Positions 40,894 to 49,400 of a stretch of DNA of 64,000 nucleotides are shown piece by piece. The stretch covers positions 1 to 64,000 of the forward strand of contig CAZBWV010000037.1 in the NCBI GenBank assembly GCA_964495805.1, given 5' to 3'. The notes beneath the pieces are model-generated. The model was not told the DNA's origin and made no database searches. It saw only the letters and a list, made by a program, of their open reading frames with translations. Origin of the DNA: JALXCH01 sp964495805 (GTDB lineage Bacteria; Calditrichota; Calditrichia; RBG-13-44-9). Numbering within the stretch: position 1 is the first letter of the stretch; the number at the start of each line of letters is the position of its first letter. The translations under genes and the position numbers were made by a program.

Positions 40894-43023
40894 ATGAGAA
40901 AAGCGCTATTAATGGTTCTGGGATTACTATTGATCATGTCTGTTTCAGTTTTTTCTCAAACAGACATTATTTCCAATGGTGGATTTGAAAATTGGACGGT
41001 GAACGGTGCGGGTGGTCCACCGGATGCCTGGGATTTATCGAGCTCGAGTGTCACGGCATCTCAAGAAGCTACCAATGTTCACACAGGTACATATGCTGTA
41101 AATCTCACCTGGACAACGACTTCGACGGAACGTTTTGAGCAAATTATTAATGTTACCAGTGGTCTCGATTATCAGTTCAAATTTTACGCGTTGGATAATG
41201 ATCCGGGTGGAAGAGTTCGTGTAACAATACGCTGGTACGATGGAACAGGAAGTTTGATTTCTGGATATTATGGTGCTTATTCCTCCGATTCACCAGATTG
41301 GCAGCTTATTGATTCTGGTATTCAAACAGCTCCGGCTAACGCTGTTACAGCACATGTGGAAATTCGCGTTTACGATGTTTCAGGAAGTTGGTCCGGAAGT
41401 GCTACGGTTTATGTGGATGATGCCGTATTTTTAGAATATTCCACTCAGAATCTTACCATCTCCAACGTCACCCGGGAAGTTGTTGTCCCAACATCCTCCC
41501 AGGATTTAATGGTAAATTGTGATGTGACTGGCGGTACACCACCTTATACCGTTCTGCTGAAATACAGCGTTAACGGAGTTCCCCAGCCCGATGTCACAAT
41601 GACAAACATTGCCGGGGATACATACAGTGGGACTATTCCTGCTCAGGTCGATGGTGCCCGGGTGGAATACTATATTGAAGCAAGTGATGCTGCCAAAACT
41701 ACCACCACAAGCAGTACTTATGGACTCTTCTGGGGTACCAGTCCTATCTCCTCCGGCACAAACGGAATTAAAGAAGTGGATGCAAGTGGAGTGCTGAAAT
41801 ATACGGATTACTACGCACGTGTCACCGGTGTGGCCACGGTGGGCAGTGGAATATTTACTACAACCAGCCTGGATGTGTATATTCAAGATGCTTTTGGTGG
41901 TATTGATGTCTTCAAATGGGGGGCGACCTCTCCCACGATTATCGAAGGCAATAGTTATACTGTTGTGGGAAAAATAACCCAATACAACGGAAAGGCAGAA
42001 ATTATTCCGGATGATGCCGATAATGATATTACCGATAACGGTGCTGTGGGAACCCCCAGTCCGCTTATCAAAACCATTGATGAATTGCTGGCCAATCCGG
42101 AAGCGTACGAAGGAATGCTGATAGGAATTATGCATTTAAATAAGGATAGTGGTTCGTGGCCCTCTTCCGGAAGCAATGGTACATTGGTGATGAACGATGG
42201 GAGCACCAATAATTTGAATATGTACATCGATAAAGATACGGACCTGGATGACAATCCCGAACCTGTCTGGCCGAAGGATGTGGTGGGAATTTTCAACCAG
42301 TACGATACCAGTTCTCCCTATGATGAGGGATATCAGATTGTTCCGCGTTCTTACAACGATATTCATAACGATGGTTCTCTTCCGGTCAGTTTAACCTCCT
42401 TTACGGCGCAAGCGGGAAATAATCAGGTGACACTGCAGTGGATCACTGAGAGTGAAGTGAACAATGTCGGTTTCGAAATTTTACGGGCTACCAGCGAAGA
42501 TGGGGATTACACAGTGATTTCCAGTTATGAGAATAATCCCGCATTAAAGGGACATCTCACTTCCAACACCCGCCATGTATATCAGTTTACCGATCGCCTG
42601 GTAATGAATGGAATCACTTATTGGTATAAACTGGTGGACGTGGATCTGAATGGACGTCGTAATGTTCATGGACCACTGGCCGTCACACCCAACGAAGCTG
42701 GTTCAAACATTACCCATACCGGCAATATTCCGCAGAAGTATGCGCTGTATCCCAACTATCCCAATCCCTTCAACCCGGGAACCACACTGAAGTTTGATAT
42801 TCCTGCGTCACGTACCTCCATGGTACAAGCTTCACTGGTGGTTTATAATGCACTGGGCCAGCAGGTAAAAGTGCTTTACAAAGGTCAGATTGCACCGGGA
42901 AGCTATCGTCTTTACTGGGATGGAACCAATCAGAATGGTAAACCACTCTCCAGTGGTATTTACTATGCTGTGCTGAAAACGGATCGCTTTACCAAGAGCG
43001 TAAAGATGATTCTGATGAAATAA
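40894..43023 (+). CDS. Large modular secreted protein with carbohydrate-binding-like, OB-like and sorting domains
   Basis: Encodes 709 residues. Signal peptide (LMVLGLLLIMSVSVFS) then a jelly-roll domain about 22-175 starting IISNGGFENWTVNGAGG, typical of CBM4/9-like modules. Next comes a Fn3-like part (VPTSSQDLMVNCDVTGGTPP) and, at about 290-495, a segment with YYARVTGVATVGSGIFTTTS, DVYIQDAFGGIDVF and SYTVVGKITQYNGKAEI that reads as a nucleic-acid-binding OB-like fold often found in secreted nucleases, without a nuclease domain. From about 495 it shares the sorting module, with LYPNYPNPFNPGT and KMILMK at the end. It probably acts at the cell surface. Confidence 0.78.
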   Translation: MRKALLMVLGLLLIMSVSVFSQTDIISNGGFENWTVNGAGGPPDAWDLSSSSVTASQEATNVHTGTYAVNLTWTTTSTERFEQIINVTSGLDYQFKFYALDNDPGGRVRVTIRWYDGTGSLISGYYGAYSSDSPDWQLIDSGIQTAPANAVTAHVEIRVYDVSGSWSGSATVYVDDAVFLEYSTQNLTISNVTREVVVPTSSQDLMVNCDVTGGTPPYTVLLKYSVNGVPQPDVTMTNIAGDTYSGTIPAQVDGARVEYYIEASDAAKTTTTSSTYGLFWGTSPISSGTNGIKEVDASGVLKYTDYYARVTGVATVGSGIFTTTSLDVYIQDAFGGIDVFKWGATSPTIIEGNSYTVVGKITQYNGKAEIIPDDADNDITDNGAVGTPSPLIKTIDELLANPEAYEGMLIGIMHLNKDSGSWPSSGSNGTLVMNDGSTNNLNMYIDKDTDLDDNPEPVWPKDVVGIFNQYDTSSPYDEGYQIVPRSYNDIHNDGSLPVSLTSFTAQAGNNQVTLQWITESEVNNVGFEILRATSEDGDYTVISSYENNPALKGHLTSNTRHVYQFTDRLVMNGITYWYKLVDVDLNGRRNVHGPLAVTPNEAGSNITHTGNIPQKYALYPNYPNPFNPGTTLKFDIPASRTSMVQASLVVYNALGQQVKVLYKGQIAPGSYRLYWDGTNQNGKPLSSGIYYAVLKTDRFTKSVKMILMK

Positions 43024-43044
43024 GAACGGGTTATTTTTCGTTTT

Positions 43045-43085
43045 AACCGCCGATGTTTCCCTCCGGGAAGGTCGGCGGTTTTTTA
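43045..43085 (+). terminator. Rho-independent terminator of the sorting-domain cluster
   Basis: AACCGCCGA (43045-43053) pairs with TCGGCGGTT (43072-43080), followed by TTTTAT. It lies 21 bases past the last stop codon of the three-gene group. Confidence 0.85.
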
Positions 43086-43204
43086 TTTCAATAAAAAATA
43101 ATGATGAACATCGGAGTGATTTATTGTGCGAATTCAATTAGAAATCTTAAAATAAAAGGTGTAGCCCACACCATGCAGTGTAGGAGCACAGCTCATAGCA
43201 CACG

Positions 43205-43260
43205 GTGCAGGCACACAGTGCAGGCACACAGTGCAGGCACACAGTGCAGGCACACAGTGT
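43205..43260. repeat. 13-base tandem repeat (4 copies)
   Basis: GTGCAGGCACACA occurs four times head to tail from 43205 to 43256, then a partial GTGT. The unit is within a 470-base gene-free gap. Just before it, similar but degenerate copies (CACACCATGCAGTGTAGG) suggest older units. It looks like a variable-number tandem repeat. The rest of the gap holds no gene. Confidence 0.9.
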
Positions 43261-43492
43261 AAAGTATTTCCTATGGAAAAATCGGTTTTGAATCAAGGCG
43301 TTCAACTTTCATTCTCGTTGAGTGACCGGATTTAGTCCGATGGTTAAGTCCTATACATACCGGTTGACCGCTTTTTAGAGTTAATAACCCAACGGGTTGT
43401 GCTGAGGATTGAGGATGAATAAACGTCCCGCAAATCAGTAGTTTAGTTTTAACCTGGGTTTACGATAATAGGATAAAAATCACGGAGGATAC

Positions 43493-44455
43493 ATGCGGGA
43501 ACTCATTGGATTTCGGCAGTACCTGAAGAGCGAACAGAGTCATCAGGATCTGAAAAATCTTATCCTGAAAAGTGTTCAGGCAGTGGAACAGGGACGCAAG
43601 GAAACAGAATTTCATATTGCCATTTGCGGGGAGGACCCCGGTGAATTTTTAAGGCAACAGGATTTGCTTAAGCATGTTCAGTTGTTTGATTATGCACGGT
43701 ATCGATTTTCTCCTAACCAACTGGTAAAGCACTTTGTGGGGGATTATCCCAACGGTAGTTCAGTCAAAATTATTTACTATTCACCGTATCCGGAAGGGCT
43801 TACTTATCCCATTGATTTATTCACTCAGATTGCCGTTTTTTTGAATTTCGATCATTTAGGGGTAAGCGATTCCGATTTTCAGATTCCGTTTGATGAGATG
43901 CTGCGAGCAGCTGATTTCCATCGGGAGCATGCTGTTCCCAACGTTCCGGTGATTACTTTTCCTCGCCGCAAACGTCGCGGTCTGGATGCGGAAAATTATC
44001 CCATCAATCGCTGGGCAATGGAGGATATCGAAAATCTGTATGTTTATTTTTTAAGCAATATCCGGTTTCTGGATATGAAGCTGGATATTCAATCCGGTTT
44101 GTTTTTTACGAATCGTCGGGCTAACCTGCAACTGGATTTTAATCGGGTTGGGAAATGGGTGGGAACTTTGCATGTGGCGATTGCTTTACTTCGTGATCCC
44201 AACATTCAGGTGTTTCAGGTGGATGTGAATACCCGTATGCAGGAAGATTCCACCATTAGTTTCCAGGTACAGTGCCGAAAGATAGATGAGCTATACGATT
44301 ATTACCTGATCCCGATGGAAAACATCATTCGCATTGCCATGGACAATCCCAGGAAATACTTAATGAACGATTGGAATCGCGGCTTATCTCGAAAACAGAT
44401 TCAGGAAAAATTAGAACACATTTTTCAGGCCTATCTGGAATTTAAACAACATTAG
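43493..44455 (+). CDS. Protein of unknown function
   Basis: Encodes 320 residues with GGAGG shortly before the ATG. I do not recognise the family. It is soluble by composition and has no signal peptide. The middle has a basic stretch (PRRKRRGLDAEN), a Y/F-rich NLYVYFLSNIRFLDMKLDIQ, and the C-terminal half ends with a helical KQIQEKLEHIFQAYLEF. Mixed alpha/beta is likely. Upstream it is isolated by the tandem-repeat gap; downstream lies the DUF1848 gene after 100 bases. No partner suggests a role. Confidence 0.6.
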   Translation: MRELIGFRQYLKSEQSHQDLKNLILKSVQAVEQGRKETEFHIAICGEDPGEFLRQQDLLKHVQLFDYARYRFSPNQLVKHFVGDYPNGSSVKIIYYSPYPEGLTYPIDLFTQIAVFLNFDHLGVSDSDFQIPFDEMLRAADFHREHAVPNVPVITFPRRKRRGLDAENYPINRWAMEDIENLYVYFLSNIRFLDMKLDIQSGLFFTNRRANLQLDFNRVGKWVGTLHVAIALLRDPNIQVFQVDVNTRMQEDSTISFQVQCRKIDELYDYYLIPMENIIRIAMDNPRKYLMNDWNRGLSRKQIQEKLEHIFQAYLEFKQH

Positions 44456-44555
44456 CCATCTGGTTCAGCAGGCGGGCCAGATAAACAGTTATCTTTTTTC
44501 TGGATTCCGGTTTTGGAATCCGTTACATTCCTTCGACGAAAAATATTCATTTTCT

Positions 44556-45383
44556 ATGCATACAGTTATTTCTGCCAGCAGACGTACCGATATCCCAGCG
44601 TTTTATTTACCCTGGTTTATGGAGAAAATTAAACAGGGGTACGTGGATGTTCCGAATCCTCTGAATCGCAAACAGGTGAAGCGGGTATCCCTTTCTCCCC
44701 GGGATGTTGCCTGGATTGTTTTCTGGTCCCGCAATTTCGGGCCGTTTCTAAAACATCACACTTTTTTTAATTTGTACCAGTTATATTTCCATTTTACCAT
44801 TAATCCTCCCGATGCGTTACTGGAACCGCAAATGTTACCTCCCTCCATGGCTTTTAAGCAACTGGAAAAACTGGTGCAGCTGTACGGACCGGAGATGATT
44901 GTATGGCGGTACGATCCGCTGGTATTTTACCGAAAAAATGGAGAATTGCAGACCAACCATCGGATTAGCATTTTTCGGGATTATCTACGAATTGCCAGTT
45001 CGCTGGGGCTGGATCGCTGTTACATAAGCATTGCTCACATCTACCCCAAAATGATACGACGGGCACGCTCCATTCCCGATTTCGAATTTGTGGAATTGGC
45101 GCTGGAACAGAAGCTGCAAATTCTCTCCGAAATGGTGGATGTGGCTTCTATTTTTGGTGTTCAACTGTACAGTTGTTCGAACAAAAAGCTGTTGAAAGTG
45201 CCGGGGCTGAAGCCCGGAAGTTGTATCAACGGCCGATTACTGAATCGACTGGGGTTCCACCGCGTGAGTGAACGTCGGGCACCAACCCGTCCTGATTGTG
45301 GATGCACTGCTTCCATCGATGTGGGAGACTATGTCAAAACTCCGTGCAAATACCGCTGCCTTTACTGTTATGCCCGTCCCTGA
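44556..45383 (+). CDS. DUF1848 domain protein (radical-SAM-like)
   Basis: Encodes 275 residues. The start VISASRRTDIPAFYLPWFM and the loop VSLSPRDVAWIVFWSRNFGPFL are DUF1848 hallmarks, as is the C-terminal cysteine cluster DCGCTASIDVGDYVKTPCKYRCLYCYARP region, where CKYRCLYCYA supplies C-x3-C-x2-C, placed at the end rather than the start of the protein. The family is treated as a radical-SAM relative. The function is unknown. No clear ribosome site is seen before the ATG. Confidence 0.82.
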   Translation: MHTVISASRRTDIPAFYLPWFMEKIKQGYVDVPNPLNRKQVKRVSLSPRDVAWIVFWSRNFGPFLKHHTFFNLYQLYFHFTINPPDALLEPQMLPPSMAFKQLEKLVQLYGPEMIVWRYDPLVFYRKNGELQTNHRISIFRDYLRIASSLGLDRCYISIAHIYPKMIRRARSIPDFEFVELALEQKLQILSEMVDVASIFGVQLYSCSNKKLLKVPGLKPGSCINGRLLNRLGFHRVSERRAPTRPDCGCTASIDVGDYVKTPCKYRCLYCYARP

Positions 45384-45603
45384 ATCCTGAACCTTCTAAT
45401 GAATGGTCACGGCTTTCTTCTCTTTTTCCTTTTTATCTTTTATTAATCTTTGAAATGATTTTCAGCTTTTCTCATCTCTCTGTACAATCAGTTTGCATAG
45501 AGACAACTCAACTGGTTTATGAACGCAACTTTTTCCTCAAAAAGAAATTTTTATTCTTTTGCAATTTGCCGTCGGGAATATTAAATTTACCAGCTAAAAA
45601 TTA

Positions 45604-45632
45604 TTACAAAAAGTTGAAAAATATGTTAAAAT
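45604..45632 (+). promoter_or_regulatory. Likely sigma-70 promoter of ppdK
   Basis: TTACAA at 45604-45609, 17 bases, then TAAAAT at 45627-45632. It is 50 bases before the ATG of ppdK and close to a strong ribosome site (AAGGAGG). Each box is two bases or fewer from consensus. Confidence 0.55.
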
Positions 45633-45682
45633 ATTAACCATAAGTTGATCGAAACGGTTTAAACCTTAAGGAGGATGTGAAG

Positions 45683-48400
45683 ATGGCGAAAAAGTATGTG
45701 TATTTCTTCGGAGCCGGAAAAGCGGATGGTACCAAGGATATGAAGGACCTCCTTGGCGGAAAAGGTGCGAATCTCGCGGAAATGACCAATCTGGGCGTTC
45801 CGGTACCGGCCGGATTTACTATTTCCACAGAAGTTTGTACGTATTATTATCAGAATGGATATAAATATCCGGAAGGGCTGGAAGAGCAGGTGATGGAAGC
45901 ACTGCATAAAGTGGAAGATGTGATGCAGGCAAAATTCGGAGATGCGGAAAATCCGTTGCTGGTTTCCGTGCGTTCCGGTGCGCGTGTTTCCATGCCCGGA
46001 ATGATGGACACGGTTCTGAATCTGGGATTAAACGATGAAACGGTACAGGGACTGATTAAGAAAACCAATAATCCTCGCTTTGCTTACGATAGTTATCGGC
46101 GGTTTGTCGCCATGTACGGTGATGTGGTGTTAGGAATGAAACCGGAAAGTAAAGACGACATTGATCCTTTTGAAGAAATTCTGGAAAAGAAGAAACAGGA
46201 AAAAGGTGCGCAATACGATACCGATCTGGATGTGGAAGCTTTAAAAGAACTGGTAGTGGAATTTAAACAGGCGATTAAAGAGCGCACCGGTCAGGATTTT
46301 CCGGAAGACCCCATGGATCAGCTCTGGGGTGCTATTGGTGCAGTGTTCCGTTCCTGGGACAACGAACGCGCTAAAGTGTACCGAAAGTTAAATAATATTC
46401 CCGATCACTGGGGAACCGCAGTGAATGTGCAGAGCATGGTGTACGGTAACATGGGTGAGGATTCTGCTACCGGTGTGGCATTTACCCGCAATCCTGCTAC
46501 CGGCGAAAAGGAACTGTACGGCGAGTTCCTGGTAAATGCTCAGGGTGAAGATGTGGTAGCCGGAATTCGTACCCCGCAAAAGATTTCCCAGCTGGCCGAA
46601 ATTATGCCGGAAGTGTACAAGCAACTGGTGGAAATTGCCGAAAAATTGGAGAAACATTACCGCGATATGCAGGATATGGAATTCACCATTCAGAATGGTC
46701 GGTTGTGGATGCTACAGACCCGGGTGGGCAAACGTACCGGTTTTGCTGCTTTCCGCATTGCCGTGGATATGGTAGAAGAAGGCCTGATTACCGAGAAAGA
46801 AGCCCTGTTGCGGGTGGAACCGGATCAGTTGAACCAGCTGTTGCGTCCCATCTTCGATTTGAAGCAGAAAGAGGAAGCGGTAAAAAGTGGCAAGCTGTTA
46901 GCCAAAGGGTTGAACGCCGGACCAGGTGCCGCAAGCGGTCGAGTGGTGTTTAATGCTCCCGATGCGGCAGAATGGGCAGCACGGGGCGAGAAAGTGATCC
47001 TGGTGCGCATCGAGACCAGCCCGGAAGACATTAAGGGAATGCACGCTTCGGAAGGTATCCTGACCCAGCGCGGTGGTATGACCAGCCATGCCGCTCTGGT
47101 GGCTCGCCAGATGGGAAAAGTTTGTGTGGTTGGTGCTGGTGCACTGAACATCGATTACAAGAAACGACAGTTCGAAGTCAATGGTCGGGTGGTGAAAGAA
47201 GGGGACTGGATCTCCATCGACGGTTCTACCGGTGAGGTGATTGAAGGTAAAATCGAAACCAAACCATCCGAAGTGCTCCAGGTGCTACTGGATAAAACGC
47301 TAAAACCGGAAGAGTCGAAAACTTTCCACACCTACCAGAAGATTATGGAATGGGCGGACAAATATCGTCGTTTGGGTGTGCGCACCAATGCCGATCAACC
47401 CGATCAGGCTGCCAATGCCGTAGCATTTGGTGCAGAAGGAATCGGATTATGCCGCACCGAACACATGTTCTTCGGTGGCGATCGGATTGATGCGGTACGG
47501 GAAATGATTCTGGCCGATGACGAAGCGGGTCGCCGTGCTGCACTGCAGAAATTGCTTCCCATGCAAAAGGAAGATTTCATTGGCATCTTTAAGGTAATGG
47601 AAGATCGTCCGGTAACCATCCGCACACTGGACCCGCCTCTGCACGAATTCCTGCCTCACACAGAGAAAGAGATGAAGGAACTTGCTGAAAAAATGAACGT
47701 TCCTTTCGAAAAAGTGAAAGGTAAAGTGGAAGCGTTGCACGAATTTAATCCCATGCTGGGGCATCGGGGTTGCCGTCTGGGAATTTCGTATCCGGAGATC
47801 ACTGAAATGCAGGCGCGAGCGATTCTGGAAGCGGCCTGCGAGGTGAAAAAAGAAGGTGTTGACGTAAAACCGGAAATTATGATTCCGTTGGTGGGCCACG
47901 TGAATGAATTGCGATTACAGAAAGAAGTGGTCAATCGGGTGGCCAAAGAAGTGTTTGAAAAGTATGGCATGGAAGTGGATTACAAAGTGGGAACGATGGT
48001 GGAATTACCACGTGCTGCCATCACCGCCGATCAGATTGCAGAGGAAGCGGAATTCTTCAGCTTTGGTACCAACGACCTGACCCAGACGACCTTCGGTCTT
48101 TCCCGGGACGATTCCGGTAAGTTTTTGCCTTTCTACGTGGAAAAAGGTATTCTCCCCCGCGATCCCTTCGAAGCCATCGATCGAGATGGTGTGGGACGAT
48201 TAATGAAATGGGGAGTGGAGATGGGACGGAATACTCGAAAAGACCTGAAGGTGGGTATTTGCGGAGAACACGGTGGTGAGCCCAGTTCAGTGGAATTTTG
48301 CCATACGATTAATCTGGACTATGTTAGCTGTTCTCCGTTCCGGGTACCAATTGCCCGTCTGGCAGCAGCACAGGCTGCATTGAAAGAAGAAAATAAGTAA
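45683..48400 (+). CDS. ppdK: Pyruvate, phosphate dikinase
   Basis: Encodes 905 residues from the ATG at 45683, where AAGGAGG lies eight bases upstream. The N-terminal ATP-grasp half has the ATP-binding segments LLGGKGANLAEM and VSVRSGARVSMPGMMDTVLN. The central phospho-histidine is in QRGGMTSHAALVARQMGKVC. The C-terminal PEP-pyruvate barrel holds EGIGLCRTEHMFF, RPVTIRTLDPPLHEFLP, MLGHRGCRLGI and FGTNDLTQTTFG. It interconverts pyruvate + ATP + Pi with PEP + AMP + PPi. It complements pyruvate kinase at 27.4 kb, so direction in the lower part of glycolysis may be flexible. Confidence 0.97.
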   Translation: MAKKYVYFFGAGKADGTKDMKDLLGGKGANLAEMTNLGVPVPAGFTISTEVCTYYYQNGYKYPEGLEEQVMEALHKVEDVMQAKFGDAENPLLVSVRSGARVSMPGMMDTVLNLGLNDETVQGLIKKTNNPRFAYDSYRRFVAMYGDVVLGMKPESKDDIDPFEEILEKKKQEKGAQYDTDLDVEALKELVVEFKQAIKERTGQDFPEDPMDQLWGAIGAVFRSWDNERAKVYRKLNNIPDHWGTAVNVQSMVYGNMGEDSATGVAFTRNPATGEKELYGEFLVNAQGEDVVAGIRTPQKISQLAEIMPEVYKQLVEIAEKLEKHYRDMQDMEFTIQNGRLWMLQTRVGKRTGFAAFRIAVDMVEEGLITEKEALLRVEPDQLNQLLRPIFDLKQKEEAVKSGKLLAKGLNAGPGAASGRVVFNAPDAAEWAARGEKVILVRIETSPEDIKGMHASEGILTQRGGMTSHAALVARQMGKVCVVGAGALNIDYKKRQFEVNGRVVKEGDWISIDGSTGEVIEGKIETKPSEVLQVLLDKTLKPEESKTFHTYQKIMEWADKYRRLGVRTNADQPDQAANAVAFGAEGIGLCRTEHMFFGGDRIDAVREMILADDEAGRRAALQKLLPMQKEDFIGIFKVMEDRPVTIRTLDPPLHEFLPHTEKEMKELAEKMNVPFEKVKGKVEALHEFNPMLGHRGCRLGISYPEITEMQARAILEAACEVKKEGVDVKPEIMIPLVGHVNELRLQKEVVNRVAKEVFEKYGMEVDYKVGTMVELPRAAITADQIAEEAEFFSFGTNDLTQTTFGLSRDDSGKFLPFYVEKGILPRDPFEAIDRDGVGRLMKWGVEMGRNTRKDLKVGICGEHGGEPSSVEFCHTINLDYVSCSPFRVPIARLAAAQAALKEENK

Positions 48401-48415
48401 TGTCAGGAAATGACC

Positions 48416-48442
48416 GGTCGGGGAGAATGGCCCTCCCCGACC
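48416..48442. terminator. Stem-loop between ppdK and the ArgR-like gene
   Basis: GGTCGGGGAG (48416-48425) pairs perfectly with CTCCCCGACC (48433-48442). No U-tract follows, so it may be a weak terminator or a processing hairpin that separates expression of the two genes. Confidence 0.5.
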
Positions 48443-48486
48443 ACTTGTAAATGGTCTAAAGGGATTCATTAATCAGGAGATGAAAA

Positions 48487-48933
48487 ATGGCTCGAAAGAA
48501 GGAACGGCAGTTTACGATCAAACAGATTATTCAGAGCGAAAAGATTTCCAACCAGGAGACGTTGCTGAAACGTCTGCGGGAACGGGGGTTTAAAACCACC
48601 CAGGCAACCCTTTCGCGCGATTTGCATGATATGGGCATCGTGCGGGTTCCCACTGCAGATGGCTACCGCTATGCCATTTCTGAGGAAGAAGGCGGACATT
48701 CTTTCCGTCGCGTGGTGGGGATGGAAATCCTGGGTGTTTATCATAACGAAAGCAATATTGTTGTCAGAACCATTACCGGCCGCGCTAAAGGGGTTGCCCT
48801 GTTTATCGATCAGATGAAACATAAAAATATTCTGGCAACCATTGCCGGGGAAAACGCCATTCTGGTGATTCCCGATACGGTGAAAAATATTCCACAGATC
48901 AAAGAAGATCTGGAAAGAATCGCTTACGAATAG
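48487..48933 (+). CDS. ArgR family transcriptional regulator
   Basis: Encodes 148 residues. The N-terminal winged helix reads FTIKQIIQSEKISNQETLLK, TTQATLSRDLHDMGIVRV, as in ArgR/AhrC. The C-terminal trimerisation domain has NIVVRTITGRAKGVALFIDQ and ILATIAGENAILVIP. In the well-known arginine repressors the second loop is G-[TI]-x-A-GDD-T; here the two Asp that contact arginine are Glu-Asn (GEN, 121-123). The gene sits after PPDK and no arg genes are near, so its co-repressor and targets are open. AGGAGATG precedes the ATG. A GC-rich hairpin follows the stop codon. Confidence 0.85.
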   Translation: MARKKERQFTIKQIIQSEKISNQETLLKRLRERGFKTTQATLSRDLHDMGIVRVPTADGYRYAISEEEGGHSFRRVVGMEILGVYHNESNIVVRTITGRAKGVALFIDQMKHKNILATIAGENAILVIPDTVKNIPQIKEDLERIAYE

Positions 48934-48963
48934 GGAATCGAGACCGTCTCAATCGGAAACAAA

Positions 48964-48995
48964 CGGGGCGATCCGAAATAGCTCCGGTCGCCCCG
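48964..48995 (+). terminator. Stem-loop after the ArgR-like gene
   Basis: CGGGGCGA (48964-48971) pairs with TCGCCCCG (48988-48995). It lies 30 bases past the stop codon; no U-tract is present. Confidence 0.45.
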
Positions 48996-49400
48996 ATATT
49001 CCTGGAGAATGACTCCAGCACGATGATGTTAATTCACCGATTCTCGATCGTAACAACGTGTACCAGAAAAAATCAGACCAGCACAGGTGGTCAAAGATTG
49101 GGTGGTAGAACCAATTTTCCATTATGCCATTTTTCCGATTGAGATATCGGGCGCGGTCATCCAACAAATGTGAAGAGAATGGGGGATAGGGTAAAAAGTA
49201 TGTCAGATCGTACCGTATGTTTATAGTGTGTGTTTAATCGATAGAAAAATTTGACCAGTTTGTACCCCTCCGGGGTTGGTGCGACTTCTGACATCATCCA
49301 TATCCACCGGTAAACGACTGATTACCGGAGAAGACGGTATTGTGCCTTCCCCTTTAATTCTCTTCCCCGAATTAATTGGTTTAATCTCATTAAGGGTGGT
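48996..49400. other. Intergenic region before the radical SAM fusion gene
   Basis: This 405-base stretch has no gene I can support. It contains ACCCCTCCGGGGT at about 49264, a palindrome of REP type, and CCGGTAA (49307-49313) pairing with TTACCGG (49322-49328). No tRNA-like fold was recognised. Confidence 0.5.

Noticed and set aside
43205..43260. CRISPR array
   Set aside because: The 13-base unit is tandem without spacers and too short, so it is a simple tandem repeat.
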